Positions 27,046 through 36,036 of a stretch of 64,000 nucleotides of DNA are shown here, one piece after another. This DNA is from Bin87 sp034420475 (GTDB taxonomy: Bacteria; Chloroflexota; Dehalococcoidia; Lucifugimonadales; UBA3495): the NCBI GenBank assembly GCA_034420475.1, contig DAOULH010000081.1:1-64000 (forward strand). Reading direction: 5' to 3'. Both the position numbers and the translations under genes were made by a program. Numbering within the stretch: position 1 is the first letter of the stretch; each line of letters begins with the position of its first letter. Below the pieces are notes generated by a model that was not told the DNA's origin, did no database searches, and was given only the letters and a program-made list of their open reading frames with translations.

Positions 27046-27828
27046 CTACTCCTTGTTCAGCAGCGCCATGTGGACCTCGCGTGGCCCGTGCACGCCTACC
27101 ACTATCGTCTGTTCGATGTCGGCGGTCCGGCTGGGGCCGGTGATGAAGTTCAGGTAGCTGCCCATGTCGCCGCCGTTCCGCGTGTACTCCAGCCTCCGCA
27201 GCGCGAACAGGTCGTCCAGCGTGCCGACCACGTCCGACGGCCTCACGATGGCCACGTGCACCGGCGGCACCACTGACACCAGGCGGCTCAGGCCACGCCT
27301 GGGCAGCACGACCACCGATCCGGTTTCAGCGATGGCGTAGTCGGCTCCGGTGATCCCCATGCCCGATTCCGCCAGCCGTTGCCGCACCTCGATTCGACTG
27401 GACGGGCCATCGTAAACGGCGGGCCAGCAAAGGCCGCCGGCGCCGGCGATGGCAGCGTCCACCGGAACCGTGTCGAACACCCCCTGCTCCGACCTTGCCA
27501 CCGCCGTGACCCCCATCCTCCGCACCAACGACGTAACATAATCCAGCGCTTCCTCCGCCCCGTCGCACCGCTGCACGTTCCACCCTCTCAGTCCCGCCGT
27601 CTCTGCTAATCGGTCCAGGAGTTCCGGCCTTTCCTGGGCGATGCGTTCCCGTGCGACTCGGGCCTGCTCCTCAATTTCGGACAGCCCTTCTGTCAGCGCG
27701 CTGTAAGGTTCGGCAGGCGGGCCGGATTGCCGGCCCAATGCCGTGCGCACGGTCTCCCGGAATTGTTCCGACGGGATACCCAATGAGCCGCTTTGCGACC
27801 CGCTGACACGATTGAAAGGGATACCCAT
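27046..27828 (-). CDS. lutC: Lactate utilisation protein LutC-like
   Basis: A 260-aa protein of the LUD domain family. Seen: TAVARSEQGVFDTVPVDAAIAGAG, the GSVVVLPRRGLSRLVSVVPPVHVAIV segment and a C-terminal FITGPSRTADIEQTIVVGVHGP. It is the third subunit of the LutABC complex that oxidises L-lactate to pyruvate. It starts 3 bases after lutB. Confidence 0.88.
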   Translation of the reverse strand: MGIPFNRVSGSQSGSLGIPSEQFRETVRTALGRQSGPPAEPYSALTEGLSEIEEQARVARERIAQERPELLDRLAETAGLRGWNVQRCDGAEEALDYVTSLVRRMGVTAVARSEQGVFDTVPVDAAIAGAGGLCWPAVYDGPSSRIEVRQRLAESGMGITGADYAIAETGSVVVLPRRGLSRLVSVVPPVHVAIVRPSDVVGTLDDLFALRRLEYTRNGGDMGSYLNFITGPSRTADIEQTIVVGVHGPREVHMALLNKE

Positions 27829-27831
27829 GCG

Positions 27832-29292
27832 TCAGTCCCGTGGACTGGCCGGGCCTTTGCCCGCCAGCTCGTCCCGCCAGATTTCGGAGAACGATCTGGG
27901 TGCGGGAACTGGCAAGTCCCGCGAGCGCGCCCAGCGGGATACCAGCGGCAGTCGTGTCGGACCCAACACGCCGCCCTTCGCCATGGGCGACAGCAGCCGC
28001 CGGCCGATCTTTCGTCCGATGCTCAACAACCGGGGACTGGACATAACGGCCGCAAACCCCCGGGCCAGCAGGCTCTCCGTATCGGACCCCGTGCCCCGGT
28101 ATGATTCCGGCCCCTCAGCGATGTTGTGGCGCAGATGGAGCAGCATCCGGGGAATGTTGATCTGCACCGGGCAGGCGTCACGACACGCGCCGCACAGCGT
28201 TGATGCGTTCGGCAGGTCCTTGGCTTGTCCCACTCCCACCAGCCCCGGGGTCACTATTGACCCAATCGGCCCGGGATACACCCAGCCGTAGGCGTGGCCG
28301 CCCACCCGCTGATACACGGGGCAAACGTTCAGGCAGGCACCACAGCGGATGCAGTACAGCGACTCCCGCAGCGCGGGATCCGCCAACAGCCGGCTGCGCC
28401 CGTTGTCCACGATCACCAGGTGAAATTCCTCCGGCCCGTCCTCATCCTCGGCTCGACGCGGCCCGGTGACCATGCTCATGTATGACGTGATGCGCTGCCC
28501 CGTGGCCGAGCGCGGCAGCAGCCTCAGGAACACCGCCAGGTCCTGCAACGACGGGATCATCTTCTCCATGCCGGCCAGGCCCACGTGGACCCGCGGCGCG
28601 GAGGTGCACAAGCGCCCGTTGCCTTCGTTGGTGATTATCACCAGCGAACCCGTTTCGGCCACCAGGAAATTTGCTCCGCTGATGCCCATGTCGGCGTCCA
28701 GGAACTTCTGGCGCAGCACCACCCGGGCGATCCGGGCCATCTCCTCGATGTCCTCCGAGTACGGCACACCCAAGTGCTCGGAGAAAAGGGCCGCCACCTG
28801 CCCGCGGGTCTTGTGCAGCGCCGGCGCTACCAGGTGCGAAGGCGTCTCTTCGGCCAACTGGATGATGTACTCGCCCAGGTCGGTCTCGAACACGTCGATC
28901 CCCTGGGCCTCCAGCACGTGGTTGAGGCCAAGCTCCTCGGATACCATCGACTTGCTCTTGGTGACTGTCCGCACGTTGTTGGCCCGCGCGATCTCGGACA
29001 CGATGGCATTGGCCTGCTCGGCGTCAACGGCGAAATGCACCCGTCCGCCGGCCGCGGTCACGTTCCGCTCCAGCATCTCCAGATAGTAGTCCAGATGCCC
29101 GATGGTATGTTCCTTGATCCGACGCGCCTGCACTCGCCACTGCTCCCACACTTCAGGAGTAACCTCTTCGATAGCCTCCCGCCGTGTTCCGTCAAAGCCG
29201 GTGCCCGCCCGGCGCAGCGCCTGGCGGAGTTGCACGTCCTTCACCGCCGCCCGGGAAGCCGGCACGAACTCTCGCGTAACCACTTCCGCCAT
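27832..29292 (-). CDS. lutB: Lactate utilisation iron-sulfur protein LutB-like
   Basis: A 486-aa protein: an N-terminal LUD domain (about residues 60-300) and two C-terminal 4Fe-4S motifs, CIRCGACLNVCPVY and CGACRDACPVQINIP. It passes electrons from lactate oxidation and works with LutA and LutC. It is 2 bases from lutA and 3 bases from lutC, in a tight operon order A-B-C on the minus strand. Confidence 0.92.
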   Translation of the reverse strand: MAEVVTREFVPASRAAVKDVQLRQALRRAGTGFDGTRREAIEEVTPEVWEQWRVQARRIKEHTIGHLDYYLEMLERNVTAAGGRVHFAVDAEQANAIVSEIARANNVRTVTKSKSMVSEELGLNHVLEAQGIDVFETDLGEYIIQLAEETPSHLVAPALHKTRGQVAALFSEHLGVPYSEDIEEMARIARVVLRQKFLDADMGISGANFLVAETGSLVIITNEGNGRLCTSAPRVHVGLAGMEKMIPSLQDLAVFLRLLPRSATGQRITSYMSMVTGPRRAEDEDGPEEFHLVIVDNGRSRLLADPALRESLYCIRCGACLNVCPVYQRVGGHAYGWVYPGPIGSIVTPGLVGVGQAKDLPNASTLCGACRDACPVQINIPRMLLHLRHNIAEGPESYRGTGSDTESLLARGFAAVMSSPRLLSIGRKIGRRLLSPMAKGGVLGPTRLPLVSRWARSRDLPVPAPRSFSEIWRDELAGKGPASPRD

Positions 29293-29294
29293 GT

Positions 29295-30095
29295 CTAACC
29301 CGCCTCAGTGTCCAGGATTTGGGCGATGTGCCGCACCCGGAAGGGCAATCCCTGCCGGCTCACGGCCCCGCCGATGTGCATCAGGCAGCCCATGTCGCAC
29401 GCGGTCAAGGCGTCCGCGCCGCTGCTCGTCGCCGCCGCAACCTTGTCGGCCAGCATTTCTTCCGAGATGTGCGGATACTTCACCGCAAAAGTGCCCCCGA
29501 ACCCGCAGCATTGCTCCGCATCCGGCAACTCGACCCGCTCAACGCCCGGCGTGCCGTCCAGCAAGCGCACCGGGGCCTCCGTCACCTCCATCTCGCGCAA
29601 CAGGTGGCAGGATGGATGATACGCAACCTTGGTACGGTCTTGCGTGCTTTCGCCTGCTGCGGGCTCATAGCCGACCACGTCCGCCAGAAACTCCGTGAAT
29701 TCGTAGACGCGCTGACTGAGATCTTTCGCCCTCGCCAGCAGTTCCGGGTCGTCGGCGAACAGGTCCAGGTAGAACACCCGCATCATCGCGCCACAGGAGC
29801 CCGAAGGCACGACCACGTAGTCCCGGTCGTCCAGGATGTCCAGCGTGCGCTCCGCCAGTTTGCTGGCCTCTGCCGTGAAACCGGAGTTGTACAACGGCTG
29901 ACCGCAGCACGTCTGACCTTCCGGGAAGTCAACGTCAACGCCGGCGCGCCTCAGCACCCGGACGACGCTGACCCCAACCTCAGGATAAAGCTGGTCGACG
30001 ATGCAGGTGACGAAAAGGGACGCCCTGGTGGGTTGCGGCTGGTTCAAATCAAAACCTCGTCGGCGGCGTCGCAAGGTTAGCAGAGTGCTACCCAT
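29295..30095 (-). CDS. lutA: Lactate utilisation (Fe-S)-binding protein LutA-like
   Basis: A 266-aa protein with two CCG domains: QTCCGQPLYNSGF and EQCCGFGGTFAVKYP, each with the upstream Cys-containing half (TCIVDQLYPEVG; ACDMGCLMHIGG). These bind a non-cubane-type cluster in heterodisulfide reductase relatives. The ATG at 30095 gives a basic leader (LTLRRRRRG). A TTG at 30047 has GAGG six bases upstream and fits the usual family length, so it may be the true start. First gene of lutABC. Confidence 0.9.
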   Translation of the reverse strand: MGSTLLTLRRRRRGFDLNQPQPTRASLFVTCIVDQLYPEVGVSVVRVLRRAGVDVDFPEGQTCCGQPLYNSGFTAEASKLAERTLDILDDRDYVVVPSGSCGAMMRVFYLDLFADDPELLARAKDLSQRVYEFTEFLADVVGYEPAAGESTQDRTKVAYHPSCHLLREMEVTEAPVRLLDGTPGVERVELPDAEQCCGFGGTFAVKYPHISEEMLADKVAAATSSGADALTACDMGCLMHIGGAVSRQGLPFRVRHIAQILDTEAG

Positions 30096-30141
30096 CGGAC
30101 AAGGCGAGCATGGGCCGGCAACAGTTCAGAATTCAGGAAGT

Positions 30142-30250
30142 TGTCATTGCGAGGCGCTTGCGCCGTGGCAATCTCGACGCCGTAGCAGCAACGTCTGTCC
30201 CAAGGTCTCTCATGCACCAACGAGATTGCCGCGCTGCGCTCGCAATGACA
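30142..30250. repeat. Family A inverted-repeat element, complete
   Basis: TGTCATTGCGAGG and GTGGCAATCTCG at the left, CGAGATTGCCGCG and TGCGCTCGCAATGACA at the right, a clear imperfect inverted repeat with an unrelated centre. It occupies much of the 257-base divergent gap between lutA and the next plus-strand gene. Confidence 0.8.
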
Positions 30251-30352
30251 CTTTCCCTGCAAGTCTGAACGGTTACCGCGCCCGGTCTTGGTCTCAGCCC
30301 CGTGGCTGGGTATCATATTGCGGCCATTATCCTCTCGAAAAGGAGATCAAAC

Positions 30353-31030
30353 ATGGTGGAGGAACTCGGCAGAATCACCCGCCCCGCGACCGCCAACTAC
30401 CAGGGAAAGCGCAAGCTGCTGCTGGCCCCGTTGGTCCAATTGGCCTTACCCGCGGAGTCCATGCCACCCGAAGGCGCCGAAATCCTTGCCCGCTATTGGG
30501 ACCAGGTGGATGTTCAGGTCCGGGCCGTTCAGAACGCGTTGGGCAGCGTCACCCACGTTTATCACGAGAACCTGCCGGAGGGTGGCGATGCCGGCCTCGG
30601 CTACCTGGAAGCCACCGCCCAGGGCAGCCATGAATTAACCGCCGGTCTCGTGCAAGCCGGGGCTGCCCTGGAGTCCACCGAATCCATGGAGATTCTGGCC
30701 GAAAATCTGGACTTGCAGCGCTGCCTGATGCAGCCGCTGCTGAGCCCCGTCGTGGCGGCCCGCCTCCAGGAATGGTTCAACGAAGCCAATCACCGTCGCT
30801 ACGAATTTGTCGCCGATGCTATCGACACCACGCTGGGCGAAGACGAGACCGGCCTCTTGCTCATCAACGAAAGGCACCAGGTCCAATTCCCCGGCGATAT
30901 CGAGGTGATCTACATCGCGCCGCCGGCCCTGGACGAGTTCCGTCGTTGGCTGCAAAACTGGAGCGAACAGCTCCAGCGTGAAATGGCCGAACCGCCCGCG
31001 CCGCCCGAAGACCACGAACCGTCCGCCTGA
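30353..31030 (+). CDS. Conserved-looking soluble protein of unknown function
   Basis: A 225-aa mostly helical protein. The ATG at 30353 has AAAAGGAGA just upstream, so the longer frame from 30302 is not used. It contains a segment (TTLGEDETGLLLINERHQVQ) faintly like the archaeo-eukaryotic release-factor-like proteins, which is a weak guess. The C-terminus is rich in proline and glutamate. Followed at once by a strong terminator, so it is a single-gene unit. Confidence 0.75.
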   Translation: MVEELGRITRPATANYQGKRKLLLAPLVQLALPAESMPPEGAEILARYWDQVDVQVRAVQNALGSVTHVYHENLPEGGDAGLGYLEATAQGSHELTAGLVQAGAALESTESMEILAENLDLQRCLMQPLLSPVVAARLQEWFNEANHRRYEFVADAIDTTLGEDETGLLLINERHQVQFPGDIEVIYIAPPALDEFRRWLQNWSEQLQREMAEPPAPPEDHEPSA

Positions 31031-31046
31031 CGCAGACAATGAAACA

Positions 31047-31080
31047 GCCCCGAGGCGCGCACCTCGGGGCCGTGTGTTTT
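31047..31080 (+). terminator. Rho-independent terminator
   Basis: GCCCCGAGG (31047-31055) pairs with CCTCGGGGC (31062-31070), a 9-bp stem with a 6-base loop, followed by CGTGTGTTTT. It ends the unit at 30353. Confidence 0.8.
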
Positions 31081-31124
31081 GACTTCGTTCGCGGTTAGCG
31101 GAAACCAGAGCCGCAGATTCGCGC

Positions 31125-31221
31125 TGGCGGGAGTGCGAGGGAGTCGAACCCACCTACCCCGCTCGTCACGAGGCATAACGGATTTGAAGTCCGCAAGAGC
31201 CACCGGGCCCCATCCACTCCC
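31125..31221 (-). tRNA. selC: tRNA-Sec (anticodon TCA)
   Basis: Read on the minus strand. Acceptor GGGAGTG pairs with CACTCCC, followed by discriminator G and an encoded CCA. A 6-bp D stem (GGGGCC with GGCTCT) encloses the 4-base loop CGGT, which is diagnostic of tRNA-Sec. The anticodon arm GCGGA-CTTCAAA-TCCGT carries TCA. A long variable arm contains CTCG/CGAG, and the T loop is TTCGACT. Total 97 bases including CCA. Oddities: the eighth acceptor position would be G opposite G, and there is one T-T mismatch in the T stem. It decodes UGA as selenocysteine with SelA, SelB and SelD, none of which is in the window. It lies 12 bases downstream of trxA on the same strand and could be processed from the same transcript. 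Confidence 0.88.
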
Positions 31222-31233
31222 GCGTATCGGCGC

Positions 31234-31563
31234 TTAGCTCTCCAGTACCGCGTCGATCTTCCGCTTCAGGGCCGGCTTGGGCTGCGCGCCCACCACCTGG
31301 TCCACCGGCTGTCCGTTCTTGAAGAAAATCAACGCCGGGATGCTGCGGATGCCGTACTGCGCGGCGATTTCCGGGGCGTTGTCCACGTCCAGCTTCGCCA
31401 CGTTCAGCTTCCCTTCGTACTCCAGCGCCAGGTCATGCACGGCCGGAGCGATCATCTTGCAGGGCCCGCACCATTCCGCCCAGAAGTCCACCATCACCGG
31501 CAGATCCGAGTCCATCACGTTGCTTTGCCAGTTCTCTCCGTTCACTTCGATAGGTTCGGGCAT
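31234..31563 (-). CDS. trxA: Thioredoxin
   Basis: A 109-aa classic thioredoxin: FWAEWCGPCKMIAPAV with the redox-active CGPC, the KLDVDNAPEIAAQYGIRSIPALIFF stretch with cis-proline, and the usual length. The ATG at 31563 has GGAGG seven bases upstream. It reduces protein disulfides in the cytosol. Its 3' neighbour is the selenocysteine tRNA, and an FtrB-like gene lies 5 kb away, so the ferredoxin/FTR/thioredoxin pathway is a plausible context. Confidence 0.95.
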   Translation of the reverse strand: MPEPIEVNGENWQSNVMDSDLPVMVDFWAEWCGPCKMIAPAVHDLALEYEGKLNVAKLDVDNAPEIAAQYGIRSIPALIFFKNGQPVDQVVGAQPKPALKRKIDAVLES

Positions 31564-31858
31564 TCTAATTCCTCCAGGTTGGATCGCTCTGTAGCCGTAA
31601 CCGCAGGCGGCAATCACCGTCGCGTTGGCCGGCCGGGATGTTGCCAATATTATACCCCGCCTGTGGGGCGGTCAACCGAACCTGCGCGGGCTGACCGGCC
31701 CGCGCACCCTCCGCGCTCGTGGCCGACGCACCGGCTCTACTCCCTCCTCTGCACAGGGCGCGGTTCGGTCGTGACGAACGCCGCCACGCTCGGTGAGTCC
31801 CATCGACTCCCCGAGTGCTCCAAGTCTGCCGGCGCCGTTAGGTGTTAGTATATTTCCC

Positions 31859-33721
31859 ATGACGCAGACCGCAGTCTCCAATAACGCCGCCTCCATCCAG
31901 CGCGGCGATGTCCTTGAGCTGGACCTCCAGGCGTGGGGCCGGCTCGGCGAGGCCATGGCCCGGCACGCCGGGTCGGACGTTTTCGTGTTCGGCGGCATAC
32001 CCGGAGAGCGGGTCGAGGCCGAGATCGTGGCCGTCCGCCGCAAATACGTCGCTGCCCAGGTTACGCGGGTGATCAGCCCCTCCCCGGCGCGAGTGGAGCC
32101 GCCCTGCGAATACTTCGGCCAATGCACCGGATGCCAGTGGCAGCACGTTGACTACCAGGAGCAACTGGCCGTCAAAACCAAGATTGTCCGGGACGCCCTG
32201 GAGCGAATTGGCAACTTCCATGCGCCCGTGGTGGAGCCGGCCCTGCCCTCCCCGCGCCGGTTTCATTACCGGAATCATGCGCGCTTCAACGTCTGGCGTG
32301 AGAGCGGCAGCCTCGGGTTCACCCATCGGGAACGTCGGCGCTTCGTGCGCATCGACCGTTGCCTGCTGATGCACGACGGTATCAACGATATCCTGGCCCA
32401 ATTGCAGGGACGCGCCGCGGAGACCTCGCAGCTGTCCATCCGTAGCTCGCCGGACACCGGCGACTACCTCGTCCAGCCCACCCTCAAAAACCCTGAAGTC
32501 CCGTTTCCCACCGGACAGAAGACTTACCAGGAGTCCGTCGCCGACCAGGAATTCCGGGTCGCGTCCCCGTCCTTCTTCCAGGTCAACGTGTGGCAGGCGG
32601 CCCGGCTGGCAGAGTTGGTCAAGGACGCGCTGGAACTGACCGGCGATGAGACCGTGGTCGATGCCTACGCCGGCGTCGGCACGTTCGCCGTGCTGCTGTC
32701 GCCCTACGCTCGCTGGATCGTCGCGGTGGAAGAATCCACCGCGGCTATCGCCGACGCCATGGAGAACGCCGCCGGCCACCCCAACGTTCAGTTGGCAACC
32801 GGCAAGGTGGAAGAAATCCTCCCCGGTCTCGACGTGACACCCGACGCCGTGATCCTGGATCCGTCTCGCTCCGGATGCCAGCCCACCGTCCTGGAAACCC
32901 TCCTCACCCTGCGACCGAACCGCATCGCCTACGTGTCCTGCAACCCCGAATCCCTGGCGCGGGATTTACGCACACTTAGCCGGGGCTACCGTGTCCAGTC
33001 GGTTCAGCCGGTGGATATGTTCCCCCAAACGCACCACGTGGAATGCGTGGCGACGTTGGTCACCAAGCCGGCGACCGCCGGGATAGTGCTGGCGTCCGCC
33101 TCTCCCCGCCGCCGGGAATTGCTGTCCGGTTTGGGAATCGACTTCCGCGTAGCTCCGTCCTCCATACCCGAAGACCAGGAACCCGACGAGAGCCCTGAGC
33201 AGATGGTCCGCCGGCTGTCGCGGGAGAAAGCCCTGGCCGTCGCGGAGGCGGAGTCGCCCTCATCCGGCTATTATGTCGCCGCCGACAGCACGGTGGTCCT
33301 GGATGGCGAGTCCATCGCCAAGCCGGCGGATGCCGCAGAGGCGCGATCCATGCTCCGCCGCCTGCGCGGCACGACCCACCAGGTAGTCACCGGCTACACC
33401 GTGTACGACGCTGCCACCGGCCGCTGCATCACGGCCGCCAACGCCGCCGACGTCCGGATGCGCGACTTCACCGACGCCGAGATGGAAGAGTCCATCGCCA
33501 GCGGCGCCCCCATGGACAAAGCCGGCGCCTACGCCATCCAGGATCCGGACTTCAGACCCGCCTCGCTGCTTTCAGGCTGCTACTCCAACGTGATGGGCCT
33601 GCCCGCCTGTCGGGTCGTGGACACGCTGGCTGAGATGGGATGCCCGCTGCCGGATCCGGCGTCCATGTCGGTTCCGCCGGGATGCACGGTTTCCTGCTCC
33701 TTGCGCCCGACCACCCACTGA
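31859..33721 (+). CDS. RlmD/RumA-type RNA methyltransferase fused to a Maf pyrophosphatase domain
   Basis: A 620-aa two-domain protein. Residues 1-400 are a TRAM domain plus an uracil-5 methyltransferase. The Fe-S cysteines are visible (CEYFGQCTGCQWQ and IDRCLLM), as are VDAYAGVGTFAVLL for SAM and the catalytic cysteine in YVSCNPESLARDL. From about residue 402 a complete Maf domain begins (IVLASASPRRRELLSGLGI, ADSTVVLDGESIAKP, GAYAIQDP), a nucleotide pyrophosphatase that clears modified nucleotides. No stop or frameshift separates the two. The ATG at 31859 is chosen because TRAM similarity begins after it. Confidence 0.88.
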   Translation: MTQTAVSNNAASIQRGDVLELDLQAWGRLGEAMARHAGSDVFVFGGIPGERVEAEIVAVRRKYVAAQVTRVISPSPARVEPPCEYFGQCTGCQWQHVDYQEQLAVKTKIVRDALERIGNFHAPVVEPALPSPRRFHYRNHARFNVWRESGSLGFTHRERRRFVRIDRCLLMHDGINDILAQLQGRAAETSQLSIRSSPDTGDYLVQPTLKNPEVPFPTGQKTYQESVADQEFRVASPSFFQVNVWQAARLAELVKDALELTGDETVVDAYAGVGTFAVLLSPYARWIVAVEESTAAIADAMENAAGHPNVQLATGKVEEILPGLDVTPDAVILDPSRSGCQPTVLETLLTLRPNRIAYVSCNPESLARDLRTLSRGYRVQSVQPVDMFPQTHHVECVATLVTKPATAGIVLASASPRRRELLSGLGIDFRVAPSSIPEDQEPDESPEQMVRRLSREKALAVAEAESPSSGYYVAADSTVVLDGESIAKPADAAEARSMLRRLRGTTHQVVTGYTVYDAATGRCITAANAADVRMRDFTDAEMEESIASGAPMDKAGAYAIQDPDFRPASLLSGCYSNVMGLPACRVVDTLAEMGCPLPDPASMSVPPGCTVSCSLRPTTH

Positions 33722-33740
33722 ACTCGTCGGATACTGCACC

Positions 33741-34052
33741 GTGAACTTTTTCGGCATCGGCACCCTGGAACTGCTGGTAATCCTGGCCGTCGCTTTCATC
33801 GCCCTGGGTCCCGGCAAGACGGTTGAAGTCGCCCGCACCATCGGCAAGATGGCCCGCGAAGCGCGGCGCACCTTCACCGACATCATGGACGCCGCCTCGG
33901 TCGAAGAGCGCGGTGGACGCGCCCCGGAAAACCCCGCGCCGCCGACCCCGCCGTCGCCGCCCACTGACCCCGTTCCTCAGCCGCCGCACCTGGCATCCCA
34001 GAACGACGCCCCTGATAATCGCCCGGCGTCCCAACCTCCAGACCAGCGGTAA
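33741..34052 (+). CDS. Twin-arginine translocase TatA/TatB-family protein
   Basis: A 103-aa protein starting with GTG. N-terminal membrane helix (GTLELLVILAVAFIALGPGK), then an amphipathic helix (VARTIGKMAREARRTF) and a proline-rich tail. The conserved Glu in the membrane helix suggests TatB-like character. It is 11 bases from tatC and a second TatA-type gene is convergent, so the window holds a full Tat set. Confidence 0.85.
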   Translation: MNFFGIGTLELLVILAVAFIALGPGKTVEVARTIGKMAREARRTFTDIMDAASVEERGGRAPENPAPPTPPSPPTDPVPQPPHLASQNDAPDNRPASQPPDQR

Positions 34053-34063
34053 GGCCACGCCCC

Positions 34064-34903
34064 ATGAGCCAGTCGATGCCGTTGCGGGAGCATTTCCGCG
34101 AACTGCGATCCCGCGCTCTGGTCTGCACCATCGCCCTGCTCGTCGGCACGGCGGTCTGCTTCTACTTCTACGAGGAGATCTACGCGGTTCTCCTGTGGCC
34201 GGCCCAGCACGCCGCGACCACAGACACCGTCAACCCCCTGCGCTTTTATCAGGACTTCAACCTCGGCGTATTCCGGCCTGCCGAACCCACCGAGGCGGCA
34301 CCGGCGTTCAAGCCCGTCCGCACCGAGATCACCGAGTTTTTGAGCATCACCGTTCGGGTCTCGCTCCTGGGCGGGTTTGTTTTAGCCCTGCCCATAATCC
34401 TCTACAACGCGATCCGCTTCGTGGCCCCCGGATTGACGCCCCGGGAGCGCAAAATCCTCTTTTCGTTCCTGCCGGCCGCGTTGTTGGCTTTCGTGGCCGG
34501 CATGGCCTTCGGCTATTTCGTGATGATCCCCCCGGCCCTCAGCTTCCTCATCGGCTTCGGCAGCGAAGTTGCGGACCCACTCATTCGCATCAGCAACCTC
34601 GTCAACATCATGATCCGCCTGCTGTTCTGGCTGGGGTTGTCCTTTGAAACGCCCCTGGTGATGTACGTGCTGGCCGTCCTGGGAGTGGTCAACGCGCGTA
34701 CTTTCGCCCGCTTCCGGCGGTTTTGGCTCGTCGCCGCCTTTGTGATCGCGGCCGCGATTACGCCCACCATCGACCCGCTGAACCAGGCCATCGTCGCCGG
34801 TCCGCTGATTGTCCTCTACGAGGTCGGCGTCCTCCTGGCCCGCCTGGCCGGTCGCCGCAACCGGGCCCACTCGGCTCTGAACGCGGAACCGGCCAGCGAG
34901 TAG
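34064..34903 (+). CDS. tatC: Sec-independent protein translocase TatC
   Basis: A 279-aa polytopic protein with the TatC signature: cytoplasmic LREHFRELRSR before the first helix, an FLSITVRVSLLGGFVLALP stretch, and FWLGLSFETPLVMY. Six membrane helices are expected. The first periplasmic loop is longer than in E. coli (about residues 40-85). Forms the signal-peptide receptor complex with TatB. Confidence 0.93.
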   Translation: MSQSMPLREHFRELRSRALVCTIALLVGTAVCFYFYEEIYAVLLWPAQHAATTDTVNPLRFYQDFNLGVFRPAEPTEAAPAFKPVRTEITEFLSITVRVSLLGGFVLALPIILYNAIRFVAPGLTPRERKILFSFLPAALLAFVAGMAFGYFVMIPPALSFLIGFGSEVADPLIRISNLVNIMIRLLFWLGLSFETPLVMYVLAVLGVVNARTFARFRRFWLVAAFVIAAAITPTIDPLNQAIVAGPLIVLYEVGVLLARLAGRRNRAHSALNAEPASE

Positions 34904-34965
34904 CGCATAATGAAACGAGCCCGCCATCGGCGAGCCCGCGAATTCAGTTGACTGTCCTGCGGTGC

Positions 34966-35160
34966 CTACGAGCGCGGCTCTTCCGAGGCGCTTCGATCCG
35001 CCGTCGGCTTGTCGTCCTCCCCCGTCACCGAGGTCTTGAACGATCGTATTCCCTTGCCCAGCGCGGAGCCCACGCCCGGCAGCCGGGAGGCGCCGAATAT
35101 CAGCAGCACCACCAGCAGGATAATCAGTAGTTCGGTCAGGCCAAGTCCCGCAATGCGCAT
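34966..35160 (-). CDS. tatA: Twin-arginine translocase TatA
   Basis: A 64-aa protein with the TatA layout: LTELLIILLVVLLIFGASRLP followed by GVGSALGKGIRSFK, with FG at the hinge and a short charged tail. The ATG at 35160 has GGAG upstream; the longer frame at 35190 does not. Transcribed towards tatC. Confidence 0.9.
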   Translation of the reverse strand: MRIAGLGLTELLIILLVVLLIFGASRLPGVGSALGKGIRSFKTSVTGEDDKPTADRSASEEPRS

Positions 35161-35250
35161 GTCGCTCTGTCTCCACGTAGGTGCGTCCATTCTATCAGAA
35201 CGCTCAACACCTCACCATTTGCGCAAACTGCCGTTCCGGGCCTTTCCAAA

Positions 35251-35285
35251 GTCACTGTGAGACGCTTGGGCCGTGGCAATCTCGT
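35251..35285. repeat. Family A element, left half, diverged
   Basis: GTCACTGTGAGACGCTTGGG followed by CCGTGGCAATCTCGT, matching the left arm of the copy at 30142. No right arm before the Uma2 gene stop. Confidence 0.55.
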
Positions 35286-35298
35286 CAGATCCGAGCTG

Positions 35299-36036
35299 TT
35301 ACTGCGATTGGCGCAAGCGGTGCAACTCCGCCTCAAGTTCCAGCCGGGCGGTCCGCTCGGCTTGCAGAGCCGCGCGTTCGGCTTCCAGCGCGGCCTCCGC
35401 CGCTTCCCGAGCCGCTCTCTCTTCCGCGATGCGCCGCAGCGGTTCCCCGGTAGCCGAATCCGCGAACTCTACCTGCTGCTCTCCCCAGTGGATGTCCAGC
35501 CCCAATACGGCGCTGCGACCCCAGACCCGCCCCTCCGCTGTCCGGTGAACCTCCAGTCGGCGATACGCTCCGTCCACCAACTCCTCGCCCACCAGCGGCT
35601 CGCCGTACAGTTCGCCACCTCTCGGGTCGTACCGCCAGTATTCCTGCACTTCGAGCCGGGCGTACAGGTCACGCTTCCGGCCCAGATCGTTGCGGTAGGT
35701 TGAAGGGGAGGCGATCTCCAGCACGAACTCCGGCGGCTTTCCGACTATCCAAAGCAAATACGATTCGATCTCCCGGATGGCCTCCGGATCCACTCCGAAG
35801 GACACATACCAATCCGGGGCCACGTGAGCCCGGCGATTGCCTTCATCGTAGTAAATGAAGGTGTTGGAGCTCATAAAGACATCGGAACGACCTCGAAAGT
35901 GGTCCCGCGCCAGGTACAGGCTGTCGGTGATATAGGGTTCCTGGGTCATCGCGTCGGGCAGTGGCTCCTCATTGGGCGGGTAGAGGGCGATCAGGTCGGC
36001 CGACGATAGCGGACGCGAGGTCGGTTTGGTAGTCAT
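35299..36036 (-). CDS. Uma2-family PD-(D/E)XK nuclease, second copy
   Basis: A 245-aa relative of the protein at 13390. Core: VAPDWYVSFGVDPEAI, PEFVLEIASPSTYRNDLG, LYARLEVQEYWRYDP. The C-terminal 60 residues are a long Glu/Ala/Arg coiled coil (AERAAREAAEAALEAERAAL), longer than in the first copy. Putative endonuclease, function not settled. Confidence 0.85.
   Translation of the reverse strand: MTTKPTSRPLSSADLIALYPPNEEPLPDAMTQEPYITDSLYLARDHFRGRSDVFMSSNTFIYYDEGNRRAHVAPDWYVSFGVDPEAIREIESYLLWIVGKPPEFVLEIASPSTYRNDLGRKRDLYARLEVQEYWRYDPRGGELYGEPLVGEELVDGAYRRLEVHRTAEGRVWGRSAVLGLDIHWGEQQVEFADSATGEPLRRIAEERAAREAAEAALEAERAALQAERTARLELEAELHRLRQSQ

Noticed and set aside
34904..34965. Bidirectional terminator between tatC and tatA
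   Set aside because: The gap shows direct repeats of a CGAGCCCGC-type string rather than a convincing long inverted repeat with T-runs.
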